Source: Przewalskia tangutica
Lineage: Eukaryota > Streptophyta > Magnoliopsida > Solanales > Solanaceae
Assembly (NCBI GenBank): GCA_029844215.1
Contig: CM056725.1
Coordinates: 54,473,609 to 54,537,608, forward strand
DNA: 64,000 bases
Reading direction: 5' to 3'
Both the position numbers and the translations under genes were made by a program. This document shows, in pieces, positions 32,121 through 45,185 of the stretch (position 1 is the stretch's first letter; each line of letters begins with the position of its first letter). The notes beneath the pieces are model-generated. The model was given only the letters and a program-made list of their open reading frames with translations. It made no database searches and had not been told where the DNA came from.

Positions 32121-32363
32121 AAAAGCCTTAACGGGAATGTAAGTAACAATATGGCCAAGTTGGTTAGTAACTCCAAGGATCCCGTGTTTGGGAAGACTGT
32201 AACCTTCGAGTTTTGTGAGAAGGGACCACGGACGGAAGGTCCATTATTATGTTTACGTATGTTATGTGGTGGCCATGTGTGGCATCGTTGGTCTTGTGCA
32301 TTTGATTGATAGGCATAGTATAGAGATTGTGCCGGAGTTTGTATAGCGTGACAACCGACTAAG

Positions 32364-32383
32364 AACATTCGGGGACGAATGTT
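32364..32383 (+). other. Pre-PPT hairpin of N1
   Basis: Identical to that of element A: AACATTCG, GGGA loop, CGAATGTT. Confidence 0.7.
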
Positions 32384-32386
32384 TCT

Positions 32387-32399
32387 AAGGGGGGAAGAA
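32387..32399 (+). other. Polypurine tract of N1
   Basis: AAGGGGGGAAGAA immediately before the LTR start TGTTACACC at 32400. Confidence 0.9.
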
Positions 32400-33613
32400 T
32401 GTTACACCCCGTAAGTCCAGGACATGTATAAGAGAATGTACGTAAGGAATCAAGACTTGGAAATTAGTACGAAAGGAAGAATTATTTTTCCGACGGGAAA
32501 TGTTCCGAACGTCGGAAAGGAAAAATGTTCGTTGTTGAGAATTGGATTCTCAAAATGCATTATTTAAAGAGTATGGAACTCTTAACCTAATGGAAATTTA
32601 TGTTTTATGGATTTGGTCACGTGGGGCCCACCCGAGGAATTTTACGTTTTGTGGGACCCACGAGGGTTACATAATTTTATGGACGAATGAGAGGGCGACA
32701 CGTGACACTCTTTCCACATGGCTTGGTCGAAATTGTGTAAGGGCAAAATGGTCATTGACCATGGTAGAAGATAAGTCTTCCAAAGCTTGATATTGTTGAC
32801 AAGTCAACTTGTCCACCTAGGCTTGATCCAAGTGAAACCCATCCTAACCTCACATTTGTGGACATCTAAACCCTCCATTGTGTTTTATAAGGTTACTACT
32901 AGTGCAAGACTAGCTCATTACACTTAGAAAAATTTGAGAACATTGAGCTTAGCCTAGAAGAGCTCTCGGGTTTGATCCTCCCCTTCACACAAAATTTTGT
33001 AATTTTGTTCCTTTGTCCACAAGACTTTAAACCAAGGTTCCTAAGAGTGTTTTAAGGTTATCTCAATAGAAAGATTTCGGAAGAACGAAGTTTTCACGTT
33101 AGTCGCAAGGCGGAGACTAATGGAGTTCTTCAACTTTGAAGTTGGAACTTGAAGATGGGTTCTTCATGGGCCTCTAAGGAGTGCTTGGAGCGGATTGGAG
33201 CTTAAGGAAAGGAGCTAAGAATTTCTAAGGCGCGACTTTGGATCTTGGAAATTTTAAGGGCTTGGAAAGGTATAAATTTTGTCGTTTTAGTAGTTAAGAC
33301 TTACTTATTGTTGTAGCTATGGATTTTAGCAAGCATGTGTTATATAGTATGAAGTTTGATATGTTTATGGGCTATTGAAACCCTAATCCGAAAACTAGCA
33401 TGTTTAGCTTTAAGATTGGAATTCAAGTTGATTATTAGTTTAAGTCGTCACATGTTGAATAAAGAAGGAAATTGTAGTTGTTGAAGTTGTTTATGACTAA
33501 ATAACATGTTGACCTAAGAACTTGAAATTGGAAAAGGATTGGAAAAGACGTAGTGTTATTGGTTATATGTTGGTAGAATGGCTAGTGAAGTATTATACTA
33601 GTTGGTATGAATT
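32400..33613 (+). mobile_element. N1 3' LTR, part 1
   Basis: Copies 26756-27970 almost base for base. It is split by solo LTR S after the target word 'gaatt' (33609-33613). Confidence 0.95.
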
Positions 33614-33989
33614 TGTTATACCAGTATTTCAGTATATGCGTGAGGCGTGCGTCTGAAAGTTTAAGCCTTAAGTAGGCAAAGTGGCGAAATTTGTGCACAA
33701 CTAGCGAAAGAGTCGTTTCAGATGAAACGTTTTCGGACTTTGCGAAGGAAAAATCGGCTATGTCATTTATAATTTTTGCGGATTTTTCCGGAGACGAAAT
33801 ATTTTGGACCAACGAGAGGTGTGAGTGTCACCTCAGTGGAGCAATTCAATGGCCATTGGCGTTTTTGTAGTCAAAGAGTAGGTAGGATATTTTTGTGTAG
33901 TTGTTGAGCAAGTGGGACCCACACACACATGTCCAAATCCTCACCCTACACTTGCCCACCACTTGTCTTAATCCTAGCCTTGAAAGTCC

Positions 33990-33997
33990 TATAAATA
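33990..33997 (+). promoter_or_regulatory. TATA box of LTR S
   Basis: TATAAATA in the context 'gtcctataaataccccta', a canonical plant Pol II TATA box located like those of the E LTRs. Confidence 0.6.
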
Positions 33998-36004
33998 CCC
34001 CTAAGTTGAAGGATTTTTCATCCACACATGAAATTTCAAAGCAAAAATCCCTCCTCTTAGCAAAGCTCTCGCCCAAGAGCACCCTCCCCCTTTGTGAGCC
34101 TTGGCGAAACCAACCCACTCCCTGAGTTGTTTTTCGTAAAAACACCCCTTGGTAGAAAAATACTCTCCAAGTATTGTTGCTATTCAAAATACCTTGGCCC
34201 AAATACCTTGTAGTATTCCGAGGTTACCTTATACTAAAAGCCGTAAATACTATTATACTTCCTTTAGCCACTAAACGAAACCCTAAGGAAATCTTCATAG
34301 CGAGTTGAAGTATTAAGAAGAAGTTGTGTAGAACTTATAAGGGTTGTTTGGAGCGGGTTGAAGCGCCAGTTAGAGCTAAACGTTGCTCAGATCGACATTA
34401 AATCTTGGATAATTTTGGGCTTACCGAGGTAAATACTCTGTCCTTCTATTGTAATTGGAAATTACATACGTAGTAGTATAGAAATGAATATAAGATTCAT
34501 AGAAGGATATTCTGAGAAAAGAATTGAATGAAATCACATCGGAAGAATATTAAAGAAGAAGATTAAAGTATGCGTACATAGATTGTATTTCTGATGAACT
34601 TGTGTAGTTGGCGGGTAGGGTAGTGCTGCCCAATTTTCCGTAGAATAAAGGAATCTGTATCTAGAAATATTTTACAGAATAGTCTAGACATTGATATACT
34701 TATATGACCGATATAGGTTGAAGTACTGCGAGTAGCATATTCTACTCGAAGGGTGGAAAAGGCTAGCAGGATTACAATACTTTGGAGCTATTTGCTAATA
34801 GTCGATAAATCGTCGCGAGGTATGTGATTCTTCCTATACTCTTGAGCATGATATTTTAAAAGAATATATATATAGTACGGTAGACGTACGTGTGTTAACT
34901 AAACGTAGTTTTACGGCAATGTCTTTTGACTTAAGCCTGAATAATAAGAATCTTGAAGTATTTCAAAAGATTTAAGAACCGTTTTTGAAAGAAGAGTAAT
35001 ACTTGGTTTTAAAAGCTTAAGAGTTATACTAGCTTTATGGGAAGTTAGGTATAACGACTTAAGAAAGATAAAAGAATGGTTTATTAATTTTAGAAGTTAA
35101 GATACTTAATCTTAAAAGATAAGAGACTTGACTTAAATGAATTGATATGAAAGTTGTTAAGAAGTGTGAAACCTCATTCGTGAGGAATGAGTACTTGGTT
35201 TTTAAAGAATAATGTTTTTCTGATTTCGGAAATAAGAAAGTATCGAACGAACCACTGCAGCGTTAATAAAGGAAAATGTATTGGCAAATAAGTAATTATA
35301 TTAAAAACAGTAGAAACCTCCATCTTCATAGAAGCTTAGATAAGACGAAATTGTATTACAGTTCCTAAAGCATGGCTGCTTTAATATGAATCAGTATAAA
35401 CAAGCATTGATTTTCTTAAATTTCCAAAGTAAGGAACTTGATTTCTAAAAGAAAAGATGACTTGAGGAATTGATGAGTTTTTGGTTTAAAACATAAAGTG
35501 TTATAACAGCTTTATGGGAAGTTAGTTATAACGACTTTATGAAAACAAAAGAATGGTTTTATCATTGGTTTTAAAGTGATAACTTGACTTTAAAAAAGGA
35601 GAAGTGTTTTGGTCTAAAAAGAAGACATGGTATTGTCTTAATGTGGTTTAAAAAGGAAAGTATGGAAGTTGTTTTGGTTTACTTAAAAATGTTAGTCACT
35701 CTACTTTTATAATCGGGTGACCTTTGTAAAAGAAATGGATCTTTTAAAAAGAATTTAACGTACGTAGTATTTTGGGGTTAAAACCTGGACTTTGGCATAA
35801 AATGAAAGTACCTTGAGTTGTGTATGTTTGCGTGTGATAGCCTTGTCGTGCTAGTATTGTATTTCTATACCGCCGCGTCTCTCAATGGAGGGCCGACTGA
35901 TTTGTTATTACTTGGACGTACCGGCAGTGACGGAGAATTCCACGGGTACGCTCCTGTTGATAGTGTTATTCCATGGACTAGCTCTCCATGAGGTTTCTTA
36001 CTGA

Positions 36005-36420
36005 TTCGGCCTTGGTATCTGGTGGTCGGCTTTCGTACTTGCCCCGTATCGTGGCTGATTCGGCCTTGGGACCTGGTAGTTAGCCCTCGCACTTGCCCGC
36101 TCGGTTTAGTGGCGAAGTCTCGTGATCTGACCTTGGTATCGGTAGTTAGCCCTGTACTTGCCCGATCGACACGTGACACGGCGCGGTATCCGTAGTCGGC
36201 CGTACTTGCCGTGCTCGCCTTCGTGGCGAGTCTCGTGATCTGACCTTGGTATCCGTAGTTAGCCCTCGTACTTGCCGGTCGACCACGTGACCACGACCTG
36301 GTATCCGTAGTCGGCTTCGTACTTGCCGTGCTCGACTCCGTGGTTTGGTTGTATAGTATTGTTAGTATGGCTCGTATCGGTAGTTAGCCTTCGTACTTGC
36401 CGTCACGGTTTTATGACTCG
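36005..36420 (+). repeat. Tandem array in LTR S
   Basis: Seven to eight degenerate units of about 50-65 bp built on 'gaccttggtatccgtagtt' and 'agccctcgtacttgcc'. Units vary mainly by loss of GC-rich words. Confidence 0.75.
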
Positions 36421-37095
36421 TAGGACTTGGTGTTCATATGTACTCGCGGTGTTATTATATCATGATCGCCGCGATGAGAAGGTATTCCACGCATGATTGA
36501 TGTTGAGGCGTGAGACCTATAGTTATAATTGAGTGATGACTTGGAGGCGTGAGTCCACGACTTACATGTCGCTATTTATTGTGGATTGTAGTTTGGTTAT
36601 CATACGCCTCGCTTTATATAGACTACTATGATTTCATTTACGTATTTTGATTTCACATACTTGGTACTGTTGTCTTGACCTCGCCCGGCTGCGTTCATCC
36701 GCAGTAGAGGTACACGATCGTTGATCCTCGCTCATAGGATCACGATTCGATATCGGAAGCTCCGTTTCTCGGAGGCTTATCTTTTCGTATAGTCCACATC
36801 AGTAGGTACTTGTACATTCGTGGTATGGCGGGGCCTGTCTGTCATGTTGTATAAAAACTCTTAGAAGTGCAGTAATCTTATTGTGGGTAGGGTTTGTAAA
36901 AAGGATTAAACTGTTCGGTTTGAAAGATTTGTATATATATTATTGGAAGGTGACCGTTTTGGTTATCCTGTTCTTATCATATATCTTGTTTCATTTTTAA
37001 GTTTTTATTTCCGCTGATTTTCTCTGATGTTGTATCACTAGGGTGCCCGGGGTAAGGCACCAGTCACGGGCCCGGGATCGGGTCGTGACAGAATT

Positions 37096-39715
37096 GTGGG
37101 GCGGAATTTTACACGTATTGTAAGGCGTGTAATCCCCTTTGTTTGGTTGTTGTTTGGAGCCTTAAATGTGGCTTGTTGGTTATTGTATTCGGCCTTGAAA
37201 AGGGTGGCAAAGTGAGTAGAAACAAAGGAAGTGCTGCCCGATTTTCCGTAGAATTAAATACCATATACTTGGTATTATTCTACGTTGAGACTAGAAGTTG
37301 ATAGTCTTGTTGTGACCATTATAGGTTGACACTTCTACGTACGGCGTATTCGGCTTAGCTTGTGGATATTAGCCGAAAAGGTATGTGAACTATCTCCTCT
37401 TCGAGCATGATTCCTTAAGATAAAGAAAGTACGTCCTACTCCTTAAATGATCAATTCCTTGGTTGTATTTGGATTGCCTAAAGTAGAAATTGTTCTATGT
37501 ACTTCCTTTGATTGTACTTTGATGTTTAAATTGTAAGTTGTATAATCCATTGCCTTAGTGAAGTTGGATTCTTAAAAGTGAAAGTATTTTACTTAAAGTA
37601 CATAGAGTCTTGAAAAGGAAGTGGTTTCCAAATCTTTTGGGCTAGTACCTTAGTCTCAAAATCCTAAAGGTCATTATAATGACTTTAGGGGAGTCAAAGA
37701 AGTGATTTACTTAATTGTTTTAAAAGAGGAGAAATGACATGATTTAAGAGAAGTAACTTGTTTTAAGGGTGTGAGTTACTTGAGGTTTAAAAGTAGAAGA
37801 AACTTGCTTTCTATACATTAAGAGACTTGAAGTGTTTTGAAAGTTAAGAACTTGATTTGTAAGTATGTGATACTTGGTTTTTAATAGTATAAGTCTCTTG
37901 GTTATAAAAGGAATGGATATGTCTAAAACCATAAAGGGTTATAACGGCTTTATGGGAAGTTGGTTATAACGGCTTTATGGAAGGTTTAAAAAGTTGTCTA
38001 CTTTGAGTATTAGGCATAAGTTGCCTAGATTGTGAAAATTTGGAGTTACTTGATTTCAAGCTTTGAAATGAGTCTTTTAAAAGTGTAGTAGCTTACTTTG
38101 AAAAATAGAGATGCCTTGATAAGTACTTTGGCTTGTTAATTGAGAATTATTCTATTTGTGCCTTGATAAGTACTTTGGCTTGATTAATTGAGAATTAGTC
38201 TAAGGGTGCCTTGATAAGTACTTTGGCTTGCTAAATGAGAATTATTCCATGTGATGCCTTGATAAGTACTTTGGCTTGATAAATTGAGAATTTGTCTAAG
38301 TGTGCCTTGATAAGTACTTTGGCTTGTTTAATTGAGAATTATTCCATGTGATGCCTTGATAAGTACTTTGGCTTGTTAATTGAGAATTATTCTATTTGTG
38401 CCTTGATAAGTACTTTGGCTTGATTAATTGAGAATTAGTCTAAGGGTGCCTTGATAAGTACTTTGGCTTGCTAAATGAGAATTATTCTATGTGTGCCTTG
38501 ATAAGTACTTTGGCTTGTTTAGTTGAGAATTGCCTATGTGTGCTGGAAATAGCCGGTTGTGTGCTATTGGTATATCAGTCGTTTCGGGGTCATTCCCCGG
38601 GTTTGTGGCATTTGGATATTCCGTGGATTTGCTACCCACGATGCGAGGAATACCTCATGCGGGTCCGTAAGGACTTATGCGGGTGAAATAGTCCCATGCG
38701 GGCGGGTCCAGCCTATGCGAGGAATACCTCATGCGAGTCCGTAAGGGCTTATGCGGGTGAAATAGTCCCATGCGAGGAAGACCTCACGCGGGTCCACGCG
38801 GCCTATGCGGGTGAAATAGTCCCAGGAGTAGGATGGCTAAATGATACTGCGGGCGGATGGTCCTGTTTTGATCATGAGCTTCCTATTTTATATTGTAAGG
38901 ATACTACTGTTTACTCATTGTTAGTAAGGCACAATGTGTTGTAATTTGATTATCATATATGTCCACGAATTTGTTTGTTTTACCCTATGGTCATGCTTTT
39001 TCGATGTGGGATTCCGGTGCATGAGACCACGTGGTATTTAGGTCACAGGTTGGACTTGGTGTTCATGTATCCTTATTGGTGTTATTACATCATGGGTGGC
39101 GGTGAGGAAGGATTCCACGCATGATTGATATTATGGGCGTGAGACCCATAGTTATATTTGAGTAGTGACTTTGAGGGCTGCGTCCCGACTTGATATGACC
39201 GCTTATGTATTGTGTCTCGTAGGTTGGCTATCATACATGTCTCCCTTTGTTTAGACTGTTATGATTTCATTACAGTACTTCATCGCTCACATACTTGGTA
39301 CATTCTTCAGACCTCGCCCGAAGTGCGTTCATGCGCAGTTTAGGTACGCGATTTGGTGATCGGCAGTGTAGGACCACCTTTCGAGTTTTGGATAGCTCCT
39401 CTGCTCAGAGTTTATCATTTTGGTATAGTTCCTTCAAGATATGCTTTTGTACGATTATGGTGCAGCGGGGCCTTGTCCCGTCATTTTTCAGTAAAACTCT
39501 TAGAGGTCTGTATTCATATGTGGGATTGGACTCATGTGCAGTGTAGTGTCTTTTATTATGTATATTATATGGCAGCCTTGTCGGCTTTGCCTTGCACGTC
39601 CGTGGGTTTTAAAAAAAAATGAGGTTTTATTTAATTTCCGCAGTTTGCTTAGTTGTTAAGGTAGAAGGGTGCCCAGGTAGGGCACCAGTCACGGGCCCGG
39701 GTTCGGGGTGTGACA
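37096..39715 (+). mobile_element. N1 3' LTR, part 2
   Basis: Resumes after S and matches 27971-30585, including the tandem array (38110-38531). It ends GGGTTCGGGGTGTGACA, followed by the target copy 'gatat' (39716-39720). Confidence 0.95.
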
Positions 39716-40520
39716 GATATGTTTAAACCGAAAATGGACAAGTTAGCCATTAATATTGTAATCAATTTGGACGGTAGTTACAATCGTCGCATGTTAAGGA
39801 AGAAAGGATTTATAGTTGTTGTAATTGTTATTATGTATATAACATGTTGGAATAACAACTTGGATTGAAAAAGGAATTGAAAGGAAATTGATAATTGTTG
39901 TGACATTGTAGCCGAATATGGCTTGGAATTATTGGACAGTTTTATATTGATTGTGGGGTAGAATTTTACACGTCCTATTAGGCGTGTAATCCCCTTTGTA
40001 TTTGCTGAATTGTTGGGCCTTAAATGTGTCGTTTGGTTACTGATTTTCGGGCCTTGAAAAAGGTGGAAAACTGCGTAGAAACAAAGGAAGTGTTGCCCGA
40101 TTTTCCGTAGAATAAGAGACCTTACACTTAGTATGATTCTACGTTAATAAGTGAGGAGTTGATAGACATGTTATGATTAATATAGGTTGAAGTACTACGA
40201 GTAGCGTATTCTACTTAAAGGACGGAATAACTATCAAGGTTGAAGTACTTTGGAGCATTTTGCTACTTGTCGATAATCGTCGTGAGGTATGTGAACCTCT
40301 TCCTCCTTTTGGCATGATTCTACGTATGAAATATACATGTGGTGTTATTTCATGATTCCTTCTACTCTTAGAAGTTAAGAGGTATGTATGTTGATTTACT
40401 CTATGTAAAGGTTACGTCTAAGTTATCCTAAGTTCGTACCAAGTCTTATGGGGGATGTTGGTAAGAGTCGTTAGGAAGTATTTGGAGTCAAGTTGACTTT
40501 GCTAATTATTGCACGAATGA

Positions 40521-40686
40521 GAATACGTATCGAACAAACCGTTGCAGCGTTAATAAAATAAAATGTATCAGCAATCAATTAAATTAAAATGAGTAGAATT
40601 CTCCATCTGCATAGAAGCTAAGATAAGACAAAATTATATTACATTTTCTAGATCATGACTGCTTTAATGAGATCGTTATAAACAAG
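40521..40686. repeat. Conserved ~165-bp LTR module (copy in C)
   Basis: Includes 'gttgcagcgttaataaaa', 'ctccatctgcatagaagct' and 'gatcgttataaacaag'. Homologous copies are at 35236-35404 (S), 44201-44370 and 49926-50094 (E). It is not found in the N1, A, B or F LTRs. Identity across copies appears higher than in the flanks. Confidence 0.65.
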
Positions 40687-41429
40687 TATAACCTATTCAC
40701 AACGCATAAAAGTATATGTTACTTAATTTAAAGAGTTTACGTATGAAGTTTTAAGACTATGAACCTTTAATTCTAGAAAGGTTAAGAGACTTTATTTTTC
40801 AAGTTATGAGACTTGATTCTTAAAGGAAGTAATGACTTGATTTAAAAGTATAGAATGCTTGATTTGGGAAGAGCATTGATAACTTGATTTCTAAGATAAG
40901 AAACTTGATTTCTTAAAAGTTAAGAGACTTGAAGTATTTTGAAAACTATGTAACTTGATTTGAAAGTATAAGTCTCTTGGTTATAAAAGAAATGAATTTG
41001 TCTAAGACATAAAGAGTTATAACGGCTTTATGAGAAGTTGGTTATAACAACTTTATGGAAGGTTAAAAGAATGGTTTTCTATAGTAATGTAAACAAAGAA
41101 ATGACTTGAAATAAATAAGGGCAATTTGATTTAAAGGTACCAATTGCTTAAAGTTTTAAAGTAAGGGTCACTTAATTTAGAAGCCTAGAAATGTATTTCT
41201 AAAAATGTAGTGACTTGTTTGAAATGTAGACATGCCTTGATACTACGGGGTTTAGTATCTTGGGGTTGTATATGAAAATGAGTCTTTTGAAAGGAATGGA
41301 AGTACATAGTATTGGGTTAAATTCCCGGATTTTTAATGACATGTTAGTGCCTTAAGTTTGAATAAAATGAGAATGCTTAATAATTAAGGCAAATAAGAAG
41401 TTAAGGGATTTCTTAACTTGCTGATATTT

Positions 41430-41577
41430 ATGATAAGCCGGTGGTGCTTATGTTATGTATGATAAGCCGGTGGTGCTTAGGTTATGTGTGATAAGCCGGT
41501 GGTGCTTATGTTATGTATGATAAGCCGGTGGTGCTTATGTTATGTATGATAAGCCGGTGGTGCTTATGTTATGTATA
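41430..41577 (+). repeat. 29-bp tandem array in C 5' LTR
   Basis: Five head-to-tail units with the core 'gataagccggtggtgcttat', followed by one degenerate unit. Single or double versions occur in the LTRs of A (near 11607) and F (58144-58190). Confidence 0.9.
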
Positions 41578-41808
41578 ATAGCCGGTTGTGCTAGGTTATG
41601 TAATTCTTACGGGGTAAACCCCCGGGCTACTACTTATTCCATGGATATGCTACCCATGATGCGAGTGCGGCGTTTGTACTCATTGCGGGCCCACCGGGCC
41701 CATGCGGGTGAAATAGTCCTATGCGGGTGAAATAGTCCCATGCGAGGCGGATGACCTCATTGCGGGTCCACAGGACCTATGGGGGTGAAATAGTCCCAGG
41801 ACTAGGAT

Positions 41809-42303
41809 TGTCACGACCCGAACCCCGGGCCCGTGACTGGTGCCCTACCTGGGCACCCTTCTACCTTAACAACACAAGTAAACTGCGAAAATTAAATAAC
41901 ACCCTTTTGGTTTTTTTTAAAACCAACATACGTGCAAGGGCAAAGCCGACAAGGCTGCCATGATATACATACTCAAAAGACACTACATTGTACATGAGTC
42001 CAATCCCACATATGAATACAGACCTCTAAGAGTTATACTGAACTATGACGGGACAAGGCCGCATGCACCATAATCGTACAAAGCACATCGAAAGAACTTA
42101 TACCAAAAAGATAAACTCCGAACAGAAGGAGCTATCCAAAACTACGAGCGGTCCTACACTGCCGATCACCAAATGCGCATACCTAAACTGCGGCGTGACG
42201 CACTCCGGGGAGGTCGATCGAAGAATGTACCAAGTATGTGAAAGCGATGAAATCTTGTAATGAAATCATACGATCTAAACAAAGCGGGAGACATGTATGA
42301 TAA
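41809..42303 (-). mobile_element. Solo LTR M1 (N1 family), minus strand, part 1
   Basis: Begins TGTCACGACCCGAACCCC, the reverse complement of the family's LTR end. With 51564-55257 it forms one LTR of about 4.1 kb, bounded by the target duplication 'aggat' (41804-41808 and 55258-55262). It is cut by element E at 42304. Confidence 0.9.
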
Positions 42304-42974
42304 TGTTATACCGTAGTTGCGGGGTATGTATGTGAGGACGTCGTCACGAGAGTCTGGCGAAATTTTGAAAAGAAAGAAAGATGTGAGTTTTTCGTGGAAA
42401 AGTTTCCTGTTATTTGTGAAGAAAAGGTTCGTTAATGGGAATTGGATTCCCAGTTTGGTATTTGGACTTCATAGATTATATTAGAATTTTGAGATTTTAT
42501 TTTGAAATGGTCATGTGGGGCCACGGAGAAATTTACGGTTTTGTGGGGCCCGCTTTGTTTTTGAGATTTCCATTAAATTGGATATTTTCTAAGACGAAAT
42601 ATTCAGGCGAATCGAGGCGACACGTGTCACCCCATGTGGCACCGGCGATTTTACATTTGTACACAACACGGTTGGAGTCGTTTTTCGACTAAACGTTTTG
42701 CGTAACTGCGAAGGAAAATTCGGCTATGTCGTTTTGTATTTTTGCGGATTTTTCCGAGAGGCGAAACATTCGGACCAACGGGAGGGTGGCGTGTGTCACC
42801 TCACAATGGAGACAAGTGGGGCTTGGCGAATTGAGGGGCAAGTTGGGCTTGATATTTGTGTAGATATTTGTGAGGTTTTAAGGAGTAGGGTCTAGGGTGC
42901 ACTTGGCTTGATCTTGGCCTTACACTTGCCTTGCACATGGCTTAATCTTGGCCATTGGTTGGCCTTTGGTTTGC

Positions 42975-42982
42975 TATAAATA
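42975..42982 (+). promoter_or_regulatory. TATA box of E 5' LTR
   Basis: TATAAATA in 'ggtttgctataaataccctc'. The transcription start is expected about 30 bp downstream, near 'agacttattcattcactc'. Confidence 0.65.
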
Positions 42983-44678
42983 CCCTCCACTTGTGAAGAC
43001 TTATTCATTCACTCTCACTTTGTCTAAGTCTTGAATCCTCCTCCTCTTGTTGACTCTCGTCCAAGAGCTCCTCTCCCTTGAAAGTGGCCTTTGGCGTGAG
43101 GTCTCCTCCCACTTGTGAGGTCTAGCCGGGGTACCACTGCTAGTTGTTTTCGTATAATACCCTTGTTGTGGTATAGAAATACTCCTAGTATTGTTATAAT
43201 GCCCAAAATACCTTAGCCTTGTACCTTGTAGTATTCCAAAGATACCTCTTTCGTAGAGTCAGGAAATACTACCTTTTGTCCTTTTAGTCTCAAACCAAAC
43301 CACAAGGAAATCTTCATAGTTGGTTGAAGTATTTGAGTAGAAGTTGGTTAGAACTTCTAAGGGTTGTTTGGAGTGGTTTGGGCGCACTGGTGGAGCTAAA
43401 CATTGCTCGGGATCGACATTATAACTTGGATAATTTTGGGCTTATCGAGGTAATTATCTTGTCCTCTATTGTAATTGGAAATTACATGTTTGTTAGGATA
43501 TATAGTTGAAGTATACTATATATGGAACTATACTTAGTATTCGCAATGTCTTTTGACTTAAGCTGAAGAATAAAGAAGCCGAATCTGTATTTACATGGGT
43601 GTATTGCGTAGACTTGTGTAGAATTGTACACGTCAGGTTAGGCGTGTAAACCCCACAGTTGGCTTGGTAGCCGGCCTCGATAGAGGAGGAGATTTACGCT
43701 GTTGCGGGGGGGGGGGGAGGTGCTGCCGAATTTTCTATAGAAAGATATAAAACTTGTGTTTTGGGGTTAATAGACGTTTGTGACCTTTATAGGTGAAAGT
43801 ACTAAGAGTAGCGTATTCTACTCGAGGAGTGGAAAGGGCTAGCAAGGTTGTAGTACTTGGAGCATTTTGCTTATTGTCGATAAATCGTCGCGAGGTATGT
43901 GAACCTCTTCCTATCTTTTCTAGCATGATTGTTGTGAACTATGTAGTACGGTAGACGTACATGTGCTAAGTGATTTGGTTGGTTTAAAACATAGGGTGTT
44001 ATAATAGCTTTATGGGAAGTTAGTTATAACGACCTTATGTAAGTGAAAATGGTTTACTGATGTTAGAAGTTAAGAGACTTGATCTTATAAGATAAGAGAC
44101 TTAACTTATTTGTTTTAATGTGGATGTTTGTGTGAAACCTCATCCGTGAGTAATGAGTACTTGGTTTTAAAGGAATGATGTTTCTTGATTTCGGGAATCA
44201 GAATGTGTATCGACAGACCACTGCAGCGTTAATAAAGGAAAATGTATTGAATAATGATGGGTTGTATTAAAACCAGTAGAAACCTCCATCTGCATAGAAG
44301 CTAAGATAAGACAAAATGATATTACATTTTCTAGATCATGGCTGCTGTAATAAGATCGTTATAAACAAGAATAAACTACTCACATATATGACATATGTTA
44401 CTCAATTGTTCTAAAAAGGAATCAAGTGATTAAGTTTGGGAACTATGAAACCATTTGAAAATGAGAAGCTTGAGTAATTGAAACTAGGCAAACTGGAACC
44501 TAGGAAAAGAATGTTGTTACTTGATTTTTGAAAAAGAAGGTGGGTTGGTCATTCTAATACTACGGGTATCGGGTGACTTTTATAACAGTAATGGATCTCT
44601 TTTAAAAGAACTTAACGTATGTAGTACTTTGGGGTTAAAAACCCGGACTTTGGCATAAAATGAAAGTACTTTGAGTTG

Positions 44679-44752
44679 TGTGAAACTTGCCTATGCTTGT
44701 TGTTGTGAAACTTGCCTATGCTTGTTGTTGTGAAACTTGCCTATGCTTGTGA
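44679..44752 (+). repeat. 25-bp tandem triplet in E 5' LTR
   Basis: Three copies of 'tgtgaaacttgcctatgctt' plus 'gttgt'. The same triplet is at 50399-50472 in the 3' LTR. Confidence 0.9.
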
Positions 44753-44889
44753 TGATAGCCTTTATAGTACAAGCGTTGTGTTTTACGTATTCTGGCGTCT
44801 CGATAGAAGTCGGTTGGTAGTTGAGAACTTACTTGGACATGCGGCGGTGTGGAGAAATTCCGCAGTGCGTTCACGCTGATAGTATTATT

Positions 44890-45185
44890 GTTGTTAATCG
44901 CTTTGGACATACCGACCGCGATCGTGGCGCTGCGGGTATGCTTCCATTTTGGTTAAGGTCTTGTGGTTAATCGCTTTGGATATCTTGACACGATCGTAGC
45001 GCGCGGGTATGTTTCCATTTCGATTATCGCCTTGTGATTTCCTTTTGGACATCTTGACCGCGATCGTAGCGCTGCGGGTATCGTCCATTTGGAAAGTTGT
45101 CTTATTGTTTCCCTTTGGACATCACGACACGATCGTGGCGCGCGGGTATGCTTCCATTTGGATTCTTTGTCTTGTTGTTGAGTCA
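44890..45185 (+). repeat. ~65-bp tandem array in E 5' LTR
   Basis: Four to five units with 'ctttggacat', 'cgcgatcgtggcgctgcggg' and 'tatgcttccattt'. The 3' LTR copy is at 50610-50885. The GC-rich word varies between units and between LTRs by small deletions, while the AT-rich parts are constant. Confidence 0.8.

Larger units (their letters stand above)
33614..37090 (+). mobile_element. Solo LTR S (TGTTATACC family)
   Basis: A single 3,477-bp LTR, TGTTATACCAGTATTTCAG to GATCGGGTCGTGACA, flanked by a perfect 5-bp duplication 'gaatt' (33609-33613 and 37091-37095). There is no interior or second LTR, so it arose by recombination between the two LTRs of a full element. The 5' half differs from N1 but resembles E, while the 3' end shares the family module. 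It contains a tandem array at 36005-36420. Confidence 0.9.
26756..39715 (+). mobile_element. Element N1: complete non-autonomous LTR retrotransposon
   Basis: Perfect 5-bp target duplications 'gatat' (26751-26755 and 39716-39720) flank it. LTRs are 3,830 bp (26756-30585) and 3,834 bp (32400-39715 minus solo LTR S). The interior (30586-32399) is only 1.8 kb, with a gag remnant and no pol. The LTRs are near identical over AT-rich stretches, indicating a recent insertion. Most differences cluster at GC-rich words. It needs enzymes from a relative. Confidence 0.95.
39716..41808 (+). mobile_element. Element C 5' LTR, part 2
   Basis: Continues C after N1; 39725-40135 matches 61463-61861 of the 3' LTR. 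It contains a conserved block at 40521-40686 (shared with S and E) and a 29-bp array at 41430-41577. It is interrupted by minus-strand LTR M1 after 'aggat' (41804-41808). Confidence 0.9.
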
